This document shows positions 23,946 to 33,412 of a stretch of 64,000 bases of DNA, in pieces. The notes beneath the pieces are model-generated. The model made no database searches and was not told the DNA's origin. It saw only the letters and a program-made list of their open reading frames with translations. The position numbers were made by a program, and so were the translations under genes. This DNA is from JAZLGI01 sp045616225 (GTDB lineage: Bacteria > Spirochaetota > Spirochaetia > Sphaerochaetales > Sphaerochaetaceae). Within the stretch, counting starts at the first letter, position 1. Each line of letters starts with the position of its first letter. The stretch is from NCBI GenBank assembly GCA_045616225.1, contig JAZLGI010000042.1, positions 5,422-69,421 of the forward strand, given 5' to 3'.

Positions 23946-26419
23946 TGGCAAACAAAAAAGTTTTTGTCATAGACGGATATGGGCAAATATACAGAAGCTA
24001 TTTTGCCTTTATTACAAATCCACTTAAAGACAAAGAAGGAAACAATGTTTCTGCAGTCTACGGATTTTTTCATACAATTATGATGCTCATAAGGCAGTAC
24101 CATCCGGATTATCTGGTAGTTGCCTTGGACAGCAAGGGAAAGACATTCAGACACGAACTGTACAATCTCTACAAGGCAAACCGTGAGAAAACTCCGGAAG
24201 ACCTTCATGCTCAGATTCCCGTTATCACAGGAATTCTGGACAAAATGAACATTGCCCACTATGCCCGTGTTGGAATGGAAGCAGACGACATAATTGCCAC
24301 AATTGCAAAGTCTGCGGAAAATTGTGACATAGAAACTGTAATGGTTACAGGTGACAAAGACTTGCTTCAACTTGTAAGACCAAGAGTTTCTGCCCTGAGA
24401 CCTCCAAAAAAAGGCGAGAAAGAGTACAGACTCTGCAATGAAAAAGAAGTTGAAGAAATCTTTGGTGTAAGACCAAATCAGATTGTAGATTATCTTACAA
24501 TTTTAGGAGACAGTTCAGATAATGTTCCCGGTATTGACGGAATAGGAGACAAGGGTGCAGTAAAACTGCTGTCTGATAAAGACCACATAGACGACATTTA
24601 TAACAACATAGAAAGTTATACAAAATCTATACAACAAAAGCTTGAGGCTGCAAGGTCTCATATAGAGCTGTCAAAAACTCTTATAATTCTTAGAGATGAC
24701 CTGTTTGAGCTATCAGATAAAGATTTTGAAAACTTTAATATCAAAAATATCAATTGGACAAATGCTGTCTCCGAGTTTGCAAAACTGGGCTCTGACAGTC
24801 TCGTAAAAGCCGCTCTGAAATTTGGGGGACAAGTTCAGGAGCCAAAAAAAACACAAAGCATAGATACTCTTGCCTCCTCAGAAAAGAAACTAGAACAGGA
24901 CTCAGAACAGGACTCAGGACAAAACTTAGGACAAGTTGCAGAACCAAATCTTAATCTAAATGACAAAAACAACCTCATTGGACATGGGTTAAAAGAAAAA
25001 CTTAAAGAAGACGAAACACAAAAAGCCGGTTTTGACATAGAAATTGCTTCTTGGTTGCTAGCAAGCGATTCAAGTCACTATGAACTTGAAGACATTTGTG
25101 ACAAATACTTGGGAAGCAAGGATTTTGACAAAGAAGAAGCCGTCAGAAGATTATATCCCATACTAAAAAAAGAACTAAGCAAGAACGGTTTGGACAAAGT
25201 CTTCAATGAAATAGAAATGCCCCTCATTCCCGTTTTGGCAGCAATGGAGAAAGAAGGCATAATTCTAGACAGACAACGCCTGGATGCCTTTAGAAGAGAC
25301 CTTGAGAAAGAGTGCCTGGACACAGAGAAGACAATTTATGAAATATGCGGACACCCCTTTAACATAAATTCCCCAAAGCAACTCCAGGAAGTACTATTTA
25401 CAGAAAGAAAACTACCTGCACAGAAGAAAACAAAAAACGGATACTCCACAGATGGAGATGTACTTCAGGATTTAGCAGATATGGGAGAAGATCCGGTTCC
25501 TGCCATGATACTCAGATACAGAGGATTGACAAAACTGCTTTCTACATACGTAGTTGCTTTGCCCCAGATGATAAATCCACAAACTCAAAGGATACATACA
25601 TCATTCATCCAGACAGGAACAGCAACAGGCAGACTTTCAAGCAAAAACCCAAATCTTCAGAATATACCTATAAGAACAGAAGAAGGCAGAAGAATAAGAG
25701 ATGCATTTGTGCCAAAAAAAGGCTGTATCCTAATGTCTGCAGACTATTCACAAATAGAACTCGTTGTACTTGCCCATCTTAGTCAAGATAAAGCACTCAT
25801 GAAAGCTTTTGAAGAAGGAGAAGATATTCACAAGGCCACCGCAGCTCTTGTTTTTGATATTTTCCCGGAAATGGTCACGCCTCAGCAGAGAAGAATGGCA
25901 AAGACAATAAACTTTGGAATAATGTACGGAATGAGCGCATTCTCGTTGGCACATGACCTAAAAATCTCCAGAAAAGAAGCTCAGAATTTTATAGACTCAT
26001 ATTTTGACAGATTCTCAGGAGTAAGAGACTTTATTGCAACAGTCAAAGCCAAGGCAAAAGAAGACCGATTTGTAAAAACAAGGCTTGGACACATAAGGTA
26101 TATTCCGGAGATGCAAATGTCAAATAAAGCAGTTATAGCAAGTGCAGAAAGAGTTGCCGTTAATACTGTTATTCAGGGAACCGCAGCAGAGATAATGAAA
26201 GCTGCAATGATTGAGATACATAAGAAAATGAAAGAGCAGAACCTCAAGAGCAAAATGCTTCTGCAGGTTCATGATGAAGTCATTTTTGAAGTTCCCGAAG
26301 AAGAAGAAAAAGCCATGAAAGAATTGGTGGTAAACTGCATGACAAATACCACAAAACTAAGCATTCCTCTAAGAGTAAGTATGGAAACAGGAAGTACTTG
26401 GGGAGAAATGCACCAGTAG
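23945..26419 (+). CDS. polA: DNA polymerase I
   Basis: An 824-residue protein. The N-terminal 5'-3' exonuclease (about 1-290) has GMEADDIIAT, TGDKDLLQLV and GDSSDNVPGI. The C-terminal polymerase (about 400-824) has motif A DYSQIELVVLAHLS (about 600), motif B RRMAKTINFGIMYG and motif C VHDEV (His at about 776). The region that should be the 3'-5' proofreading exonuclease (about 290-400) is short and contains a Gln/Glu/Asp-rich linker (EQDSEQDSGQNLG); the metal-binding DxE motif of a working exonuclease is not seen. It is therefore probably non-proofreading, as in several other bacteria. Role: Okazaki processing and repair. Confidence 0.95.
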   Translation: MANKKVFVIDGYGQIYRSYFAFITNPLKDKEGNNVSAVYGFFHTIMMLIRQYHPDYLVVALDSKGKTFRHELYNLYKANREKTPEDLHAQIPVITGILDKMNIAHYARVGMEADDIIATIAKSAENCDIETVMVTGDKDLLQLVRPRVSALRPPKKGEKEYRLCNEKEVEEIFGVRPNQIVDYLTILGDSSDNVPGIDGIGDKGAVKLLSDKDHIDDIYNNIESYTKSIQQKLEAARSHIELSKTLIILRDDLFELSDKDFENFNIKNINWTNAVSEFAKLGSDSLVKAALKFGGQVQEPKKTQSIDTLASSEKKLEQDSEQDSGQNLGQVAEPNLNLNDKNNLIGHGLKEKLKEDETQKAGFDIEIASWLLASDSSHYELEDICDKYLGSKDFDKEEAVRRLYPILKKELSKNGLDKVFNEIEMPLIPVLAAMEKEGIILDRQRLDAFRRDLEKECLDTEKTIYEICGHPFNINSPKQLQEVLFTERKLPAQKKTKNGYSTDGDVLQDLADMGEDPVPAMILRYRGLTKLLSTYVVALPQMINPQTQRIHTSFIQTGTATGRLSSKNPNLQNIPIRTEEGRRIRDAFVPKKGCILMSADYSQIELVVLAHLSQDKALMKAFEEGEDIHKATAALVFDIFPEMVTPQQRRMAKTINFGIMYGMSAFSLAHDLKISRKEAQNFIDSYFDRFSGVRDFIATVKAKAKEDRFVKTRLGHIRYIPEMQMSNKAVIASAERVAVNTVIQGTAAEIMKAAMIEIHKKMKEQNLKSKMLLQVHDEVIFEVPEEEEKAMKELVVNCMTNTTKLSIPLRVSMETGSTWGEMHQ

Positions 26420-26450
26420 CTCATATACAAGTTTTATCTAGGCTTTGCTC

Positions 26451-26480
26451 TTGTCAATGTATATAGTCTTATGTTAATAT
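26451..26480 (+). promoter_or_regulatory. Promoter of efp
   Basis: TTGTCA at 26451-26456, 18-nt spacer, TAATAT at 26475-26480; GAGGTG follows 7 nt before the ATG at 26527. Confidence 0.55.
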
Positions 26481-26526
26481 CTGCGAGGATTTAACTATTA
26501 TTTTAATAAAATCAGAGGTGATATTT

Positions 26527-27090
26527 ATGATTAAAGCAGGACAGATTGATAAGGGTACAGCTCTTCTTATCAAAGGTCAGCCGTTTATCTGTGTAGAACG
26601 TGAGTTTGTTAACCCGGGAAAGGGAAGTGCATTTGTACGTCTTAAGCTCAAGAGCCCAACAACAGGACAGACACTTTCAGAGACAATCAAGAGCCAGGAT
26701 TCTGTAGAAGATATTAACGTTGAAACACTTGATTATCAGTATTCTTATAATGACGGCGAAATGTTCCACATGATGAATTCAGATACATTTGATGACGTTA
26801 CTGTTCCAATGGGAAACTTTGATCATTATGAACTTCTTATGAAAGAAGGCGAGACATACCGCTGTACAGTTTTTAACGAAGAAATTCTTGACATCCAGAT
26901 TCCTTCAAAGGTTGTTTACGAAGTTGCAGAAGCAGAAGAAGCAATCAAGGGAGATACAGTTCAGGGTGCAACAAAGTTCGTCACAACAGAGACAGGACTC
27001 AGAGTAAGAGTTCCTATCTTCATCAAGCAGGGCGAGAAGATTAGAGTAAATACAGAAACAAGAGAGTATCTGGAAAGAGTCAACGACTGA
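26527..27090 (+). CDS. efp: Translation elongation factor P
   Basis: A 187-residue EF-P with three beta domains. The modified lysine lies in the loop FVNPGKGSAFVR (Lys32 or so), a PGKGxA-type loop as in beta-lysylated EF-P. The C-terminal GLRVRVPIFIKQGEKIRVNTETREYLERV is typical. EF-P relieves ribosome stalling at polyproline. The ATG at 26527 is chosen over an in-frame GTG at 26518 because GAGGTG is the ribosome site. The genes for its modifying enzymes, EpmB and EpmA, lie within 3 kb downstream, giving a complete modification set. Confidence 0.95.
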   Translation: MIKAGQIDKGTALLIKGQPFICVEREFVNPGKGSAFVRLKLKSPTTGQTLSETIKSQDSVEDINVETLDYQYSYNDGEMFHMMNSDTFDDVTVPMGNFDHYELLMKEGETYRCTVFNEEILDIQIPSKVVYEVAEAEEAIKGDTVQGATKFVTTETGLRVRVPIFIKQGEKIRVNTETREYLERVND

Positions 27091-27123
27091 TTATTCCGGT
27101 TGATTATTCCGGCTATTTTTTCA

Positions 27124-27157
27124 GGGCTGTGGTTTAATCACAGCCCTTATTTTTTTT
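27124..27157 (+). terminator. Intrinsic terminator after efp
   Basis: GGGCTGTG / CACAGCCC stem (8 bp) with loop GTTTAAT, followed by TTATTTTTTTT. Its T-run ends only 3-4 nt before the epmB start codon. Confidence 0.9.
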
Positions 27158-27160
27158 GCT

Positions 27161-28192
27161 ATGGCAGTAACATCTTTAGAAGAATTAAGTAAAAAATTTG
27201 TACTTACGGAAAAAGAACTTTCATGGAAGGAAAGCCCAATATCTGTTCCTGTTCTCATAACAGATTACTACCTGTCATTAATAGATTCAGACAACCCAAA
27301 TGACCCTCTGAGACGACAGGTTTTTCCTTTGTCTTCTGAAAATACTGAGCTTGAAAAAGAATCAGATGACCCTCTGGCAGAGAAAGAACACAGTCATGGA
27401 GAACGCCTTATTCACCGTTACCAAAGCAGGGTGGCTTTTCTTACAACAGATATCTGCGCCCAGTATTGCAGACATTGTTTCAGAAGAAGATTCACAGGTT
27501 CTATGATGGGACCTGCAACAGAAGATGATGTCAACAAAGCCTGTGACTATTTGAAAAAACACAGTGAAGTAAAAGAAATGCTTATGACAGGAGGAGATGT
27601 TCTCACTCTAAGTGACCAAATGCTGGATTCTTACATAGAAAAGTTCAGAGAGGCATCCCCAAAGCTCATCATAAGAATCTGTACTAGGGTTCCTGTGGTT
27701 AATCCGGACAGAATAACAGATGACCTTGTTGGCATTTTTAAAAAACATAATACTGCACCATTTTACCTTCTTACTCAGTTTAACCACCCAAGAGAGCTTA
27801 CAGAAAAATCTGTTAAAGCCTGTGCAAAGTTCATAGATGCCGGTATTCCTGCAATGAACCAAACTGTTCTGCTCAAAGGAGTTAATGATGACGCAGATAC
27901 TCTTGAGATGCTTTGCAACGAACTTCTGTTTGCAAGAATAAAACCTTACTATCTCTTTCAGGGAGACCTTGTAACGGGAACTTCAGAGTTTAGAGTTCCT
28001 ATTCAGAAAGGAATGGAAATAGAGCAGGAACTTAGAAGACGACTCAGCGGTCTTGCCATGCCAAATTATACTTTGGATTTGCCCCAGGGAGGAGGAAAAA
28101 TTCCACTCTGCGGTTCTTATGTGATATCCCATTCAGAGGGAACTTGGAAATTCAGGACTCTATACAACGAAGAAAGAGAATACCCGGATTAA
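27161..28192 (+). CDS. epmB: EF-P beta-lysylation protein EpmB-like (lysine 2,3-aminomutase family)
   Basis: A 343-residue radical SAM enzyme with the [4Fe-4S] motif CAQYCRHC in a CRHCFRRRF context, and LTGGDVL-type loops (LMTGGDVLTLSD). The length matches EpmB (about 340) rather than the longer KamA lysine aminomutases. EpmB converts (S)-alpha-lysine to (R)-beta-lysine, which EpmA attaches to EF-P. A terminator finishes 4 nt before its ATG and no Shine-Dalgarno is visible, so its expression must depend on read-through or a transcript from elsewhere. Neighbouring efp supports the assignment. Confidence 0.85.
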   Translation: MAVTSLEELSKKFVLTEKELSWKESPISVPVLITDYYLSLIDSDNPNDPLRRQVFPLSSENTELEKESDDPLAEKEHSHGERLIHRYQSRVAFLTTDICAQYCRHCFRRRFTGSMMGPATEDDVNKACDYLKKHSEVKEMLMTGGDVLTLSDQMLDSYIEKFREASPKLIIRICTRVPVVNPDRITDDLVGIFKKHNTAPFYLLTQFNHPRELTEKSVKACAKFIDAGIPAMNQTVLLKGVNDDADTLEMLCNELLFARIKPYYLFQGDLVTGTSEFRVPIQKGMEIEQELRRRLSGLAMPNYTLDLPQGGGKIPLCGSYVISHSEGTWKFRTLYNEEREYPD

Positions 28193-28198
28193 CTAAGG

Positions 28199-29248
28199 CT
28201 AAGGCAATTCTGAAACCGCCTGTTTTAAATCTGACGGCAAATTGTCAAAAACAGCTTTTCTTCTGTTTTCTTTCTCTGTCCGGTAGCCATTGATTACGGC
28301 AGGTTTGAGAAGGTGAGGTTTCTGAACAGTTTCCTTAATTTCCTTAATTACAGGAACAGTTTTCTGCACGACCTGTTTTTGTTCTTCTTGCAAGACCGAT
28401 ACTTCCTGCGGAAGAACAACCTTAAGCGGTTCTTCGCTTACGGATAATTCTTCAAGAACCTGAGCTATCTGTGGTTTTTCTATTGGAGACTGAATGTTCT
28501 GCGCAGTTTCTTCAGTTTTTTCAGGCACAAAAGAAAGAGCAAGAAAGACCAAGGCAACGGCAATTCCAACAACCAGAGCCGGAATAAGATACTTTTTCAA
28601 AGAAGTCTTCTTCTTTATGACCTCTTCTTTCTTCTCTTTCTTTTCTCCGGAAAGTTCAGGAAGGTCTAAATCATGAACCTTTTGGGTAATTGCATCTGCC
28701 AATCCCAGCTTTTTAAGCACATTGTTTACATCGGTCTTTAAGTGAGTGTTTTGCTCGTTGACTATCTCCTCTATTGGACATTGGTAGGCATTTGTGACGT
28801 AATCTACGTCGTTTTGGGACTTGTCACGTGCAATGAATTCTTCTTTTGAGATTGCGTTGCGACGGGCGGCTCTGGTGTATCTTAACTTTAAAGAGGCCTC
28901 TACATAAATTATTGCCTTGCAATGCTTATCAAGACCCGCTCTTCTGATTAAGGCGCCGTTTATGAAGAAAGGCTTGTCCGTTTCCTTTTCGTGTTCAAGA
29001 ATCTGTTCCGTGATATATGGGTAAATTATATTTTCCAAGGCGCAGAGACGAGTCTGGTTTGTAAAGACTATTGAAGCTATCTTTCTTCTGTCTGTTGTAC
29101 CGAATTCGCGTTTTATGCTTTCTCCAAGAATTTCGTATGAATCTTTTGCCATTGTGTCCAAATCAAGGACTTCTATTCCCTTTGTCTGGATTATTGAGGC
29201 AATGTAGTTTTTCCCGGAGGCTATTTTACCCGTTATTCCGTAAATCAT
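28199..29248 (-). CDS. coaE: Dephospho-CoA kinase with C-terminal transmembrane segment and polar tail
   Basis: A 349-residue protein. Residues about 1-190 look like CoaE, the last step of CoA synthesis: GITGKIASGKN is a Walker A-like loop ending in Asn rather than Ser/Thr, followed by VLDLDTMAKDSYE and the lid ARRNAISKEEFIARDKSQN. Then comes a Lys/Glu-rich linker, one membrane span (YLIPALVVGIAVALVFLALS, about 222-241) and about 105 residues rich in Glu, Val, Pro and Gln. Normal CoaE is about 200 residues and soluble, so the anchor and tail are unusual. Convergent with epmB (6 nt gap) and downstream of epmA. Confidence 0.75.
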   Translation of the reverse strand: MIYGITGKIASGKNYIASIIQTKGIEVLDLDTMAKDSYEILGESIKREFGTTDRRKIASIVFTNQTRLCALENIIYPYITEQILEHEKETDKPFFINGALIRRAGLDKHCKAIIYVEASLKLRYTRAARRNAISKEEFIARDKSQNDVDYVTNAYQCPIEEIVNEQNTHLKTDVNNVLKKLGLADAITQKVHDLDLPELSGEKKEKKEEVIKKKTSLKKYLIPALVVGIAVALVFLALSFVPEKTEETAQNIQSPIEKPQIAQVLEELSVSEEPLKVVLPQEVSVLQEEQKQVVQKTVPVIKEIKETVQKPHLLKPAVINGYRTEKENRRKAVFDNLPSDLKQAVSELP

Positions 29249-29257
29249 GTCTTACCC

Positions 29258-30232
29258 TTACTTTATCATCTTTGAGAACGGGAATGAAAGAACCTCGTCT
29301 ATGTCCTTGATTCCAAGTTCTGCCATGAGAAGTCTGTCCAGTCCAATGGCAACTCCGCTGCACTTTGGGAAAGTTGAGAAGATTTCTGCAAAAGACTCAT
29401 CTGTATCCGGAATAACCTTTCCGTTTGAAATTCTCTCAGAAGCCATTTTTGCAGCTTCTTCCTTATAGTAATTTTGTATAATTTCTATATTATCTTCTTC
29501 AAGATAACAATTGGCAACTTCTATTCCGTTTATGTAAAGCTCCCACCTTCTTCTGTAATAACCCTCCTGCTTTGCCAGACACTCTATCTGTTTTGGATAG
29601 TCCTTAAGAAGAACAGGGTGGTCTGTAGGAAGATTTGGTTCTACAAATGTAAGGAAGATACGGTTAAATGTGTCGTCCCAGCTCTCTCTTTCAGGAACAC
29701 TAAGCCCAAGTTCCCTTGCCCTTGCAATTAAATCAGAAGGCTTTTGAAGAAGATTAAGATCTGTGTTGTCTGCATAACGCATGAGGGCATCTCTCATAGT
29801 CATAACTTCAAAATCTGCCAGAACACAGGCAGGAGTACCGTCCAGAGCAGTAGCTTTAATGAAATCCTGAGTCAGACCAATGGAATCTGTTTCATCAAAG
29901 CCAACAGTATAGTATTCAAGCATGGAAAACTCCGGATTGTGAATATTCCCAAGCTGTTCACAATTTCTGAAGCATTTTGAAATCTGAAAAAGACTTCCGT
30001 ATCCCTGACTTATCATTTTTTTCATGAAAATCTCAGGAGACGGTATCATATACATCTCAGAGCTGCCCATAAATTCATTTATGAAAGTTGTGGCAAAACT
30101 GTCTATTGTTGCCTCCGGAATTAAATCAGGGGAAAGAGTTGGCGTTTCTACCTCCAGATAATCCTTACCCAGAAAGTATTTACGTATATTCATATAAAGG
30201 GAGCTTCTTGCTTTTGCTATGTCTTTGTTCAT
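29258..30232 (-). CDS. epmA: EF-P lysine lysyltransferase EpmA (PoxA/GenX)
   Basis: A 324-residue class II aminoacyl-tRNA synthetase paralogue with only the catalytic domain: motif 2 SKCFRNCEQLGNIHNPEFSM, the LYINGIEVANCYLE segment, and motif 3 GVAIGLDRLLMAELG. The anticodon-binding domain of LysS is absent and the length equals known EpmA (about 325). It ligates beta-lysine to the EF-P lysine. It precedes coaE on the minus strand and is divergent from mnmE. Confidence 0.93.
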   Translation of the reverse strand: MNKDIAKARSSLYMNIRKYFLGKDYLEVETPTLSPDLIPEATIDSFATTFINEFMGSSEMYMIPSPEIFMKKMISQGYGSLFQISKCFRNCEQLGNIHNPEFSMLEYYTVGFDETDSIGLTQDFIKATALDGTPACVLADFEVMTMRDALMRYADNTDLNLLQKPSDLIARARELGLSVPERESWDDTFNRIFLTFVEPNLPTDHPVLLKDYPKQIECLAKQEGYYRRRWELYINGIEVANCYLEEDNIEIIQNYYKEEAAKMASERISNGKVIPDTDESFAEIFSTFPKCSGVAIGLDRLLMAELGIKDIDEVLSFPFSKMIK

Positions 30233-30270
30233 GATTGTAATGTTAAAGCTTTTGTAGTAATTTATCTACC

Positions 30271-31608
30271 GTGAAATATGACACTCAGGACATAATCTAT
30301 GCACTCGCAACACCATGGGCAACAGGGGCAATTGCCGTAATAAGAATAAGCGGAGAAGGCTGTATCAAAGCTCTTGAAAATACCCTTGTGTGCAAAAACA
30401 AAATCTCTTCATATCCTACAAATTCTGCAGTGTTCTGCCGCTTTAAAGACAATGGAAAAACAGTAGATGAAGTAGTTGCAACCGTTTACAAAGACGGACA
30501 CGGATACACAGGACAGGAGTCAGTTGAAATTTCATGTCACGGCGGTCTTGAAGTTGTCAAAGCCATTCTTGCAGTGCTTGAGAAACTTGGATTCAGACAG
30601 TCCGGCAGGGGAGAATTTACACTCAGAGCCTTTATGTCAGGAAAAATGGACCTTACAAGGGCAGAAGCAGTAAACGAGCTTATAAACAGCAAGGCGCAAA
30701 AAGCCCGTGAAAGCGCAATAGAAAGACTCTCCGGAACACTTTTTAAGCAAATTAAAGCAATTTCAGACACAGTCACGCAGGTTATGGGAGTTCTTGAAGT
30801 CCAGCTTGATTATGCAGAAGACGAAATCTCAGAAGACGTATCTTTCCCTGCAGAGGAAGTCAGAAAAGCAATAACAGATATAGACAGAATACTTGACACC
30901 TACAGCACGGGAAGACTCTTCAGTCAAGGAGCAAAAGTAGTCTTGGCAGGAAACACAAACGCCGGCAAAAGCTCACTGTTCAACCTATTTCTCAAACAAG
31001 ACAGGTCCATAGTAAGCAGCACAGCCGGCACTACAAGAGATTACATAGAAGCACAATGCACACTTGACGGAATCCCAATTACCCTCTATGACACGGCAGG
31101 CTTCAGAACCAGCGACTGCGACATAGAAAACGAAGGCATCAGAAGAAGCCGGCAAGTCCTTGAAGACGCCCAAATCATCATTTACCTTCAAGACGCCACA
31201 GACATGACAACTCCGGACAAAGACCTCACAGAAGACCCCAGAACCATAAAAGTCATAAACAAGACCGATGCAAACAAGATAGAAAAAGACGGATGGCTGT
31301 CTGTTTCTGCAAAAACATCAGCCGGTTTTGACAAGTTAAAAGAAGAGATAGCAAAACATTTGGGACAAGGTACAGATACAGAAGTTTCTGCTACAGTTGT
31401 TATAGAAAATGAAAGACAGAGACAGCTCTTGCAAAGAGCAAAGGACAGTTTAAACGCAGCCCTTTGTGCAAATAATGCAAACCTTCCGGTAGATTTAATC
31501 TCATTGGATATTCAGGAAGCCCTTGAAGCACTGGGAGAGATAACCGGAGAAGTCTCTACAGAAGACATATTGGACAGAATATTTGAAAACTTCTGTGTAG
31601 GCAAATAA
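30271..31608 (+). CDS. mnmE: tRNA modification GTPase MnmE
   Basis: A 445-residue protein: N-terminal folate-binding domain (ALATPWATGAIAVIRISG, CHGGLEVVKAIL), central G domain with GNTNAGKSSLFN and DTAGFR, and the C-terminal catalytic Cys motif CVGK at the very end. With MnmG it forms the 5-carboxymethylaminomethyl group on U34 of some tRNAs. The start codon is GTG at 30271, chosen because conserved residues begin at once; no Shine-Dalgarno is seen. It leads the mnmE-mnmG-rsmG-ftsK series. Confidence 0.95.
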   Translation: MKYDTQDIIYALATPWATGAIAVIRISGEGCIKALENTLVCKNKISSYPTNSAVFCRFKDNGKTVDEVVATVYKDGHGYTGQESVEISCHGGLEVVKAILAVLEKLGFRQSGRGEFTLRAFMSGKMDLTRAEAVNELINSKAQKARESAIERLSGTLFKQIKAISDTVTQVMGVLEVQLDYAEDEISEDVSFPAEEVRKAITDIDRILDTYSTGRLFSQGAKVVLAGNTNAGKSSLFNLFLKQDRSIVSSTAGTTRDYIEAQCTLDGIPITLYDTAGFRTSDCDIENEGIRRSRQVLEDAQIIIYLQDATDMTTPDKDLTEDPRTIKVINKTDANKIEKDGWLSVSAKTSAGFDKLKEEIAKHLGQGTDTEVSATVVIENERQRQLLQRAKDSLNAALCANNANLPVDLISLDIQEALEALGEITGEVSTEDILDRIFENFCVGK

Positions 31609-31620
31609 CCGGAGAAAACA

Positions 31621-33411
31621 ATGGATTACGATATCATAGTAATAGGCGGAGGACATGCAGGAATAGAAGCCTGCCTTGCATCTGCAAGAATAGGATTTAA
31701 GACACTTCTCATAACACAAAGCCTTGATGCAATAGGAAGACTGTCATGCAATCCTGCTGTGGGAGGACTTGCAAAAGGAAATCTCGTAAGGGAAACAGAT
31801 GCACTTGGCGGAGCTATGGGGCAACTTATAGACTCTACTATGATACAGTTCAGAATGCTTAACCAAAGCAGAGGACCTGCTGTACAAAGCCCAAGAGCCC
31901 AGGCAGATAAGTTTTCTTATTCACGTTTGGCAAAAGAGACAGTTGAAAATCAGAAAAACCTCAACCTCTTCATGGACACGGTGACAGATTTGCTTACAGA
32001 AAGCTCCAAAGTCTGTGGAGTGGAAACCCAAAGAGGAATAAGATTTACATCAAAAGCTGTGGTTCTGACAACCGGAACTTTCATGAACGGAAGAATCTTC
32101 ATAGGAGAATATGACCACAGTGCAGGAAGACTTGGAGAAGAAGCTGCAATAGGACTTGGAGATAACCTCAGAAAAAAAGGCTTTGATGTAGGCAGATTAA
32201 AAACCGGAACACCTGCAAGGGTAAGGTTTTCAAGTCTTCACACAGACAGAATGGAAAAACAGGACGGAGATTCACAGATTGTTCCGTTCTCTTTTATGAA
32301 TGACAGTGTAGAAAGACCAATGGTGCCATGTTGGATTACTTATACAAATAACACAACTCACCAAATTATTAGGGATAACATTCACAGAAGCCCGCTTTAC
32401 GGTGGAAAAATTGTAGGAAAGGGTCCAAGGTACTGTCCTTCAATAGAGGATAAGGTAATGAGATTCCCTGAACGTGACAGGCATCAGGTTTTTGTAGAAC
32501 CGGAGGGACTTGGAACAGAAGAAATGTACCTCAACGGCCTTTCTTCTTCACTTCCGGAAGAAGTTCAGCATGATTTCATTCATTCTGTTGTGGGACTTGA
32601 AGATGCAATAATCATGAGACCTGCCTATGCCGTTGAATATGATTATCTAAATCCTCTTCAGCTTAAGAATTCACTTGAGAGCAAAGTTCTTGAAAACCTT
32701 TTTGTTGCCGGTCAGACAAACGGAACAAGCGGTTACGAAGAAGCTGCTTCACAAGGACTCATTGCAGGAATCAACGCCTGTCAGAAACTCAAGGGAGACA
32801 AACCTCTTGTTCTTGACAGGACTCAGGCTTACATTGGAGTTCTTATAGATGACCTTGTAACAAAGGGAACAAAAGAACCTTACAGAATGTTCACAAGCAG
32901 GGCAGAGTACCGTCTTAATTTAAGGCACGATACAGCAGATGAAAGGCTCACAGAACTTGGCTATGAAGTGGGACTTGCAAGCAGTGAAAGACTTGAGAAA
33001 CTCAGAGATAAGGTTTCAAAGATAGAAGCCCTTCAGGAACTTTTGTCCCATAGAAGTTATGAAAAGAGAAATGCTCTTGCCGCTTTGAAAATACCTGAAG
33101 TGAAACTAAATGATATGGCAGCTGTAATTCCTGAGATAAATGATTACAGCACAGAGATTAAGACTCAGACAGAACTGAAAATAAAATACGACGGATACAT
33201 AAAAAAACAGGAACGCCAGGTAGATAGGTTTGCACGTTTGGAAAACATCCTTATTCCTCAGGATTTTGACTACGACAAAGTAGAGGGTATTTCTGCAGAA
33301 TCAAGGGAAAAATTCAAACAGGTGAGACCTTCTTCTCTTGGACAGGCCTCAAGAATTTCAGGTGTAAGGGTTTCAGACATAACTGTTCTCATGGTATGGC
33401 TCAGGAAGTAA
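31621..33411 (+). CDS. mnmG: tRNA uridine-5-carboxymethylaminomethyl synthesis enzyme MnmG (GidA)
   Basis: A 596-residue FAD enzyme with the N-terminal dinucleotide fold IGGGHAGIEACLASARIG, the GidA signature GPRYCPSIEDKVMRFPERD, and PLYGGKIVGKGPRYC. The C-terminal helical region (about 520-590) ends with DITVLMVWL. It partners MnmE, whose gene ends 12 nt upstream. Length is slightly short of the 620-630 typical of proteobacteria but all landmarks are present. CCGGAGAA provides a ribosome site. Confidence 0.96.
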   Translation: MDYDIIVIGGGHAGIEACLASARIGFKTLLITQSLDAIGRLSCNPAVGGLAKGNLVRETDALGGAMGQLIDSTMIQFRMLNQSRGPAVQSPRAQADKFSYSRLAKETVENQKNLNLFMDTVTDLLTESSKVCGVETQRGIRFTSKAVVLTTGTFMNGRIFIGEYDHSAGRLGEEAAIGLGDNLRKKGFDVGRLKTGTPARVRFSSLHTDRMEKQDGDSQIVPFSFMNDSVERPMVPCWITYTNNTTHQIIRDNIHRSPLYGGKIVGKGPRYCPSIEDKVMRFPERDRHQVFVEPEGLGTEEMYLNGLSSSLPEEVQHDFIHSVVGLEDAIIMRPAYAVEYDYLNPLQLKNSLESKVLENLFVAGQTNGTSGYEEAASQGLIAGINACQKLKGDKPLVLDRTQAYIGVLIDDLVTKGTKEPYRMFTSRAEYRLNLRHDTADERLTELGYEVGLASSERLEKLRDKVSKIEALQELLSHRSYEKRNALAALKIPEVKLNDMAAVIPEINDYSTEIKTQTELKIKYDGYIKKQERQVDRFARLENILIPQDFDYDKVEGISAESREKFKQVRPSSLGQASRISGVRVSDITVLMVWLRK

Positions 33412-33412
33412 A

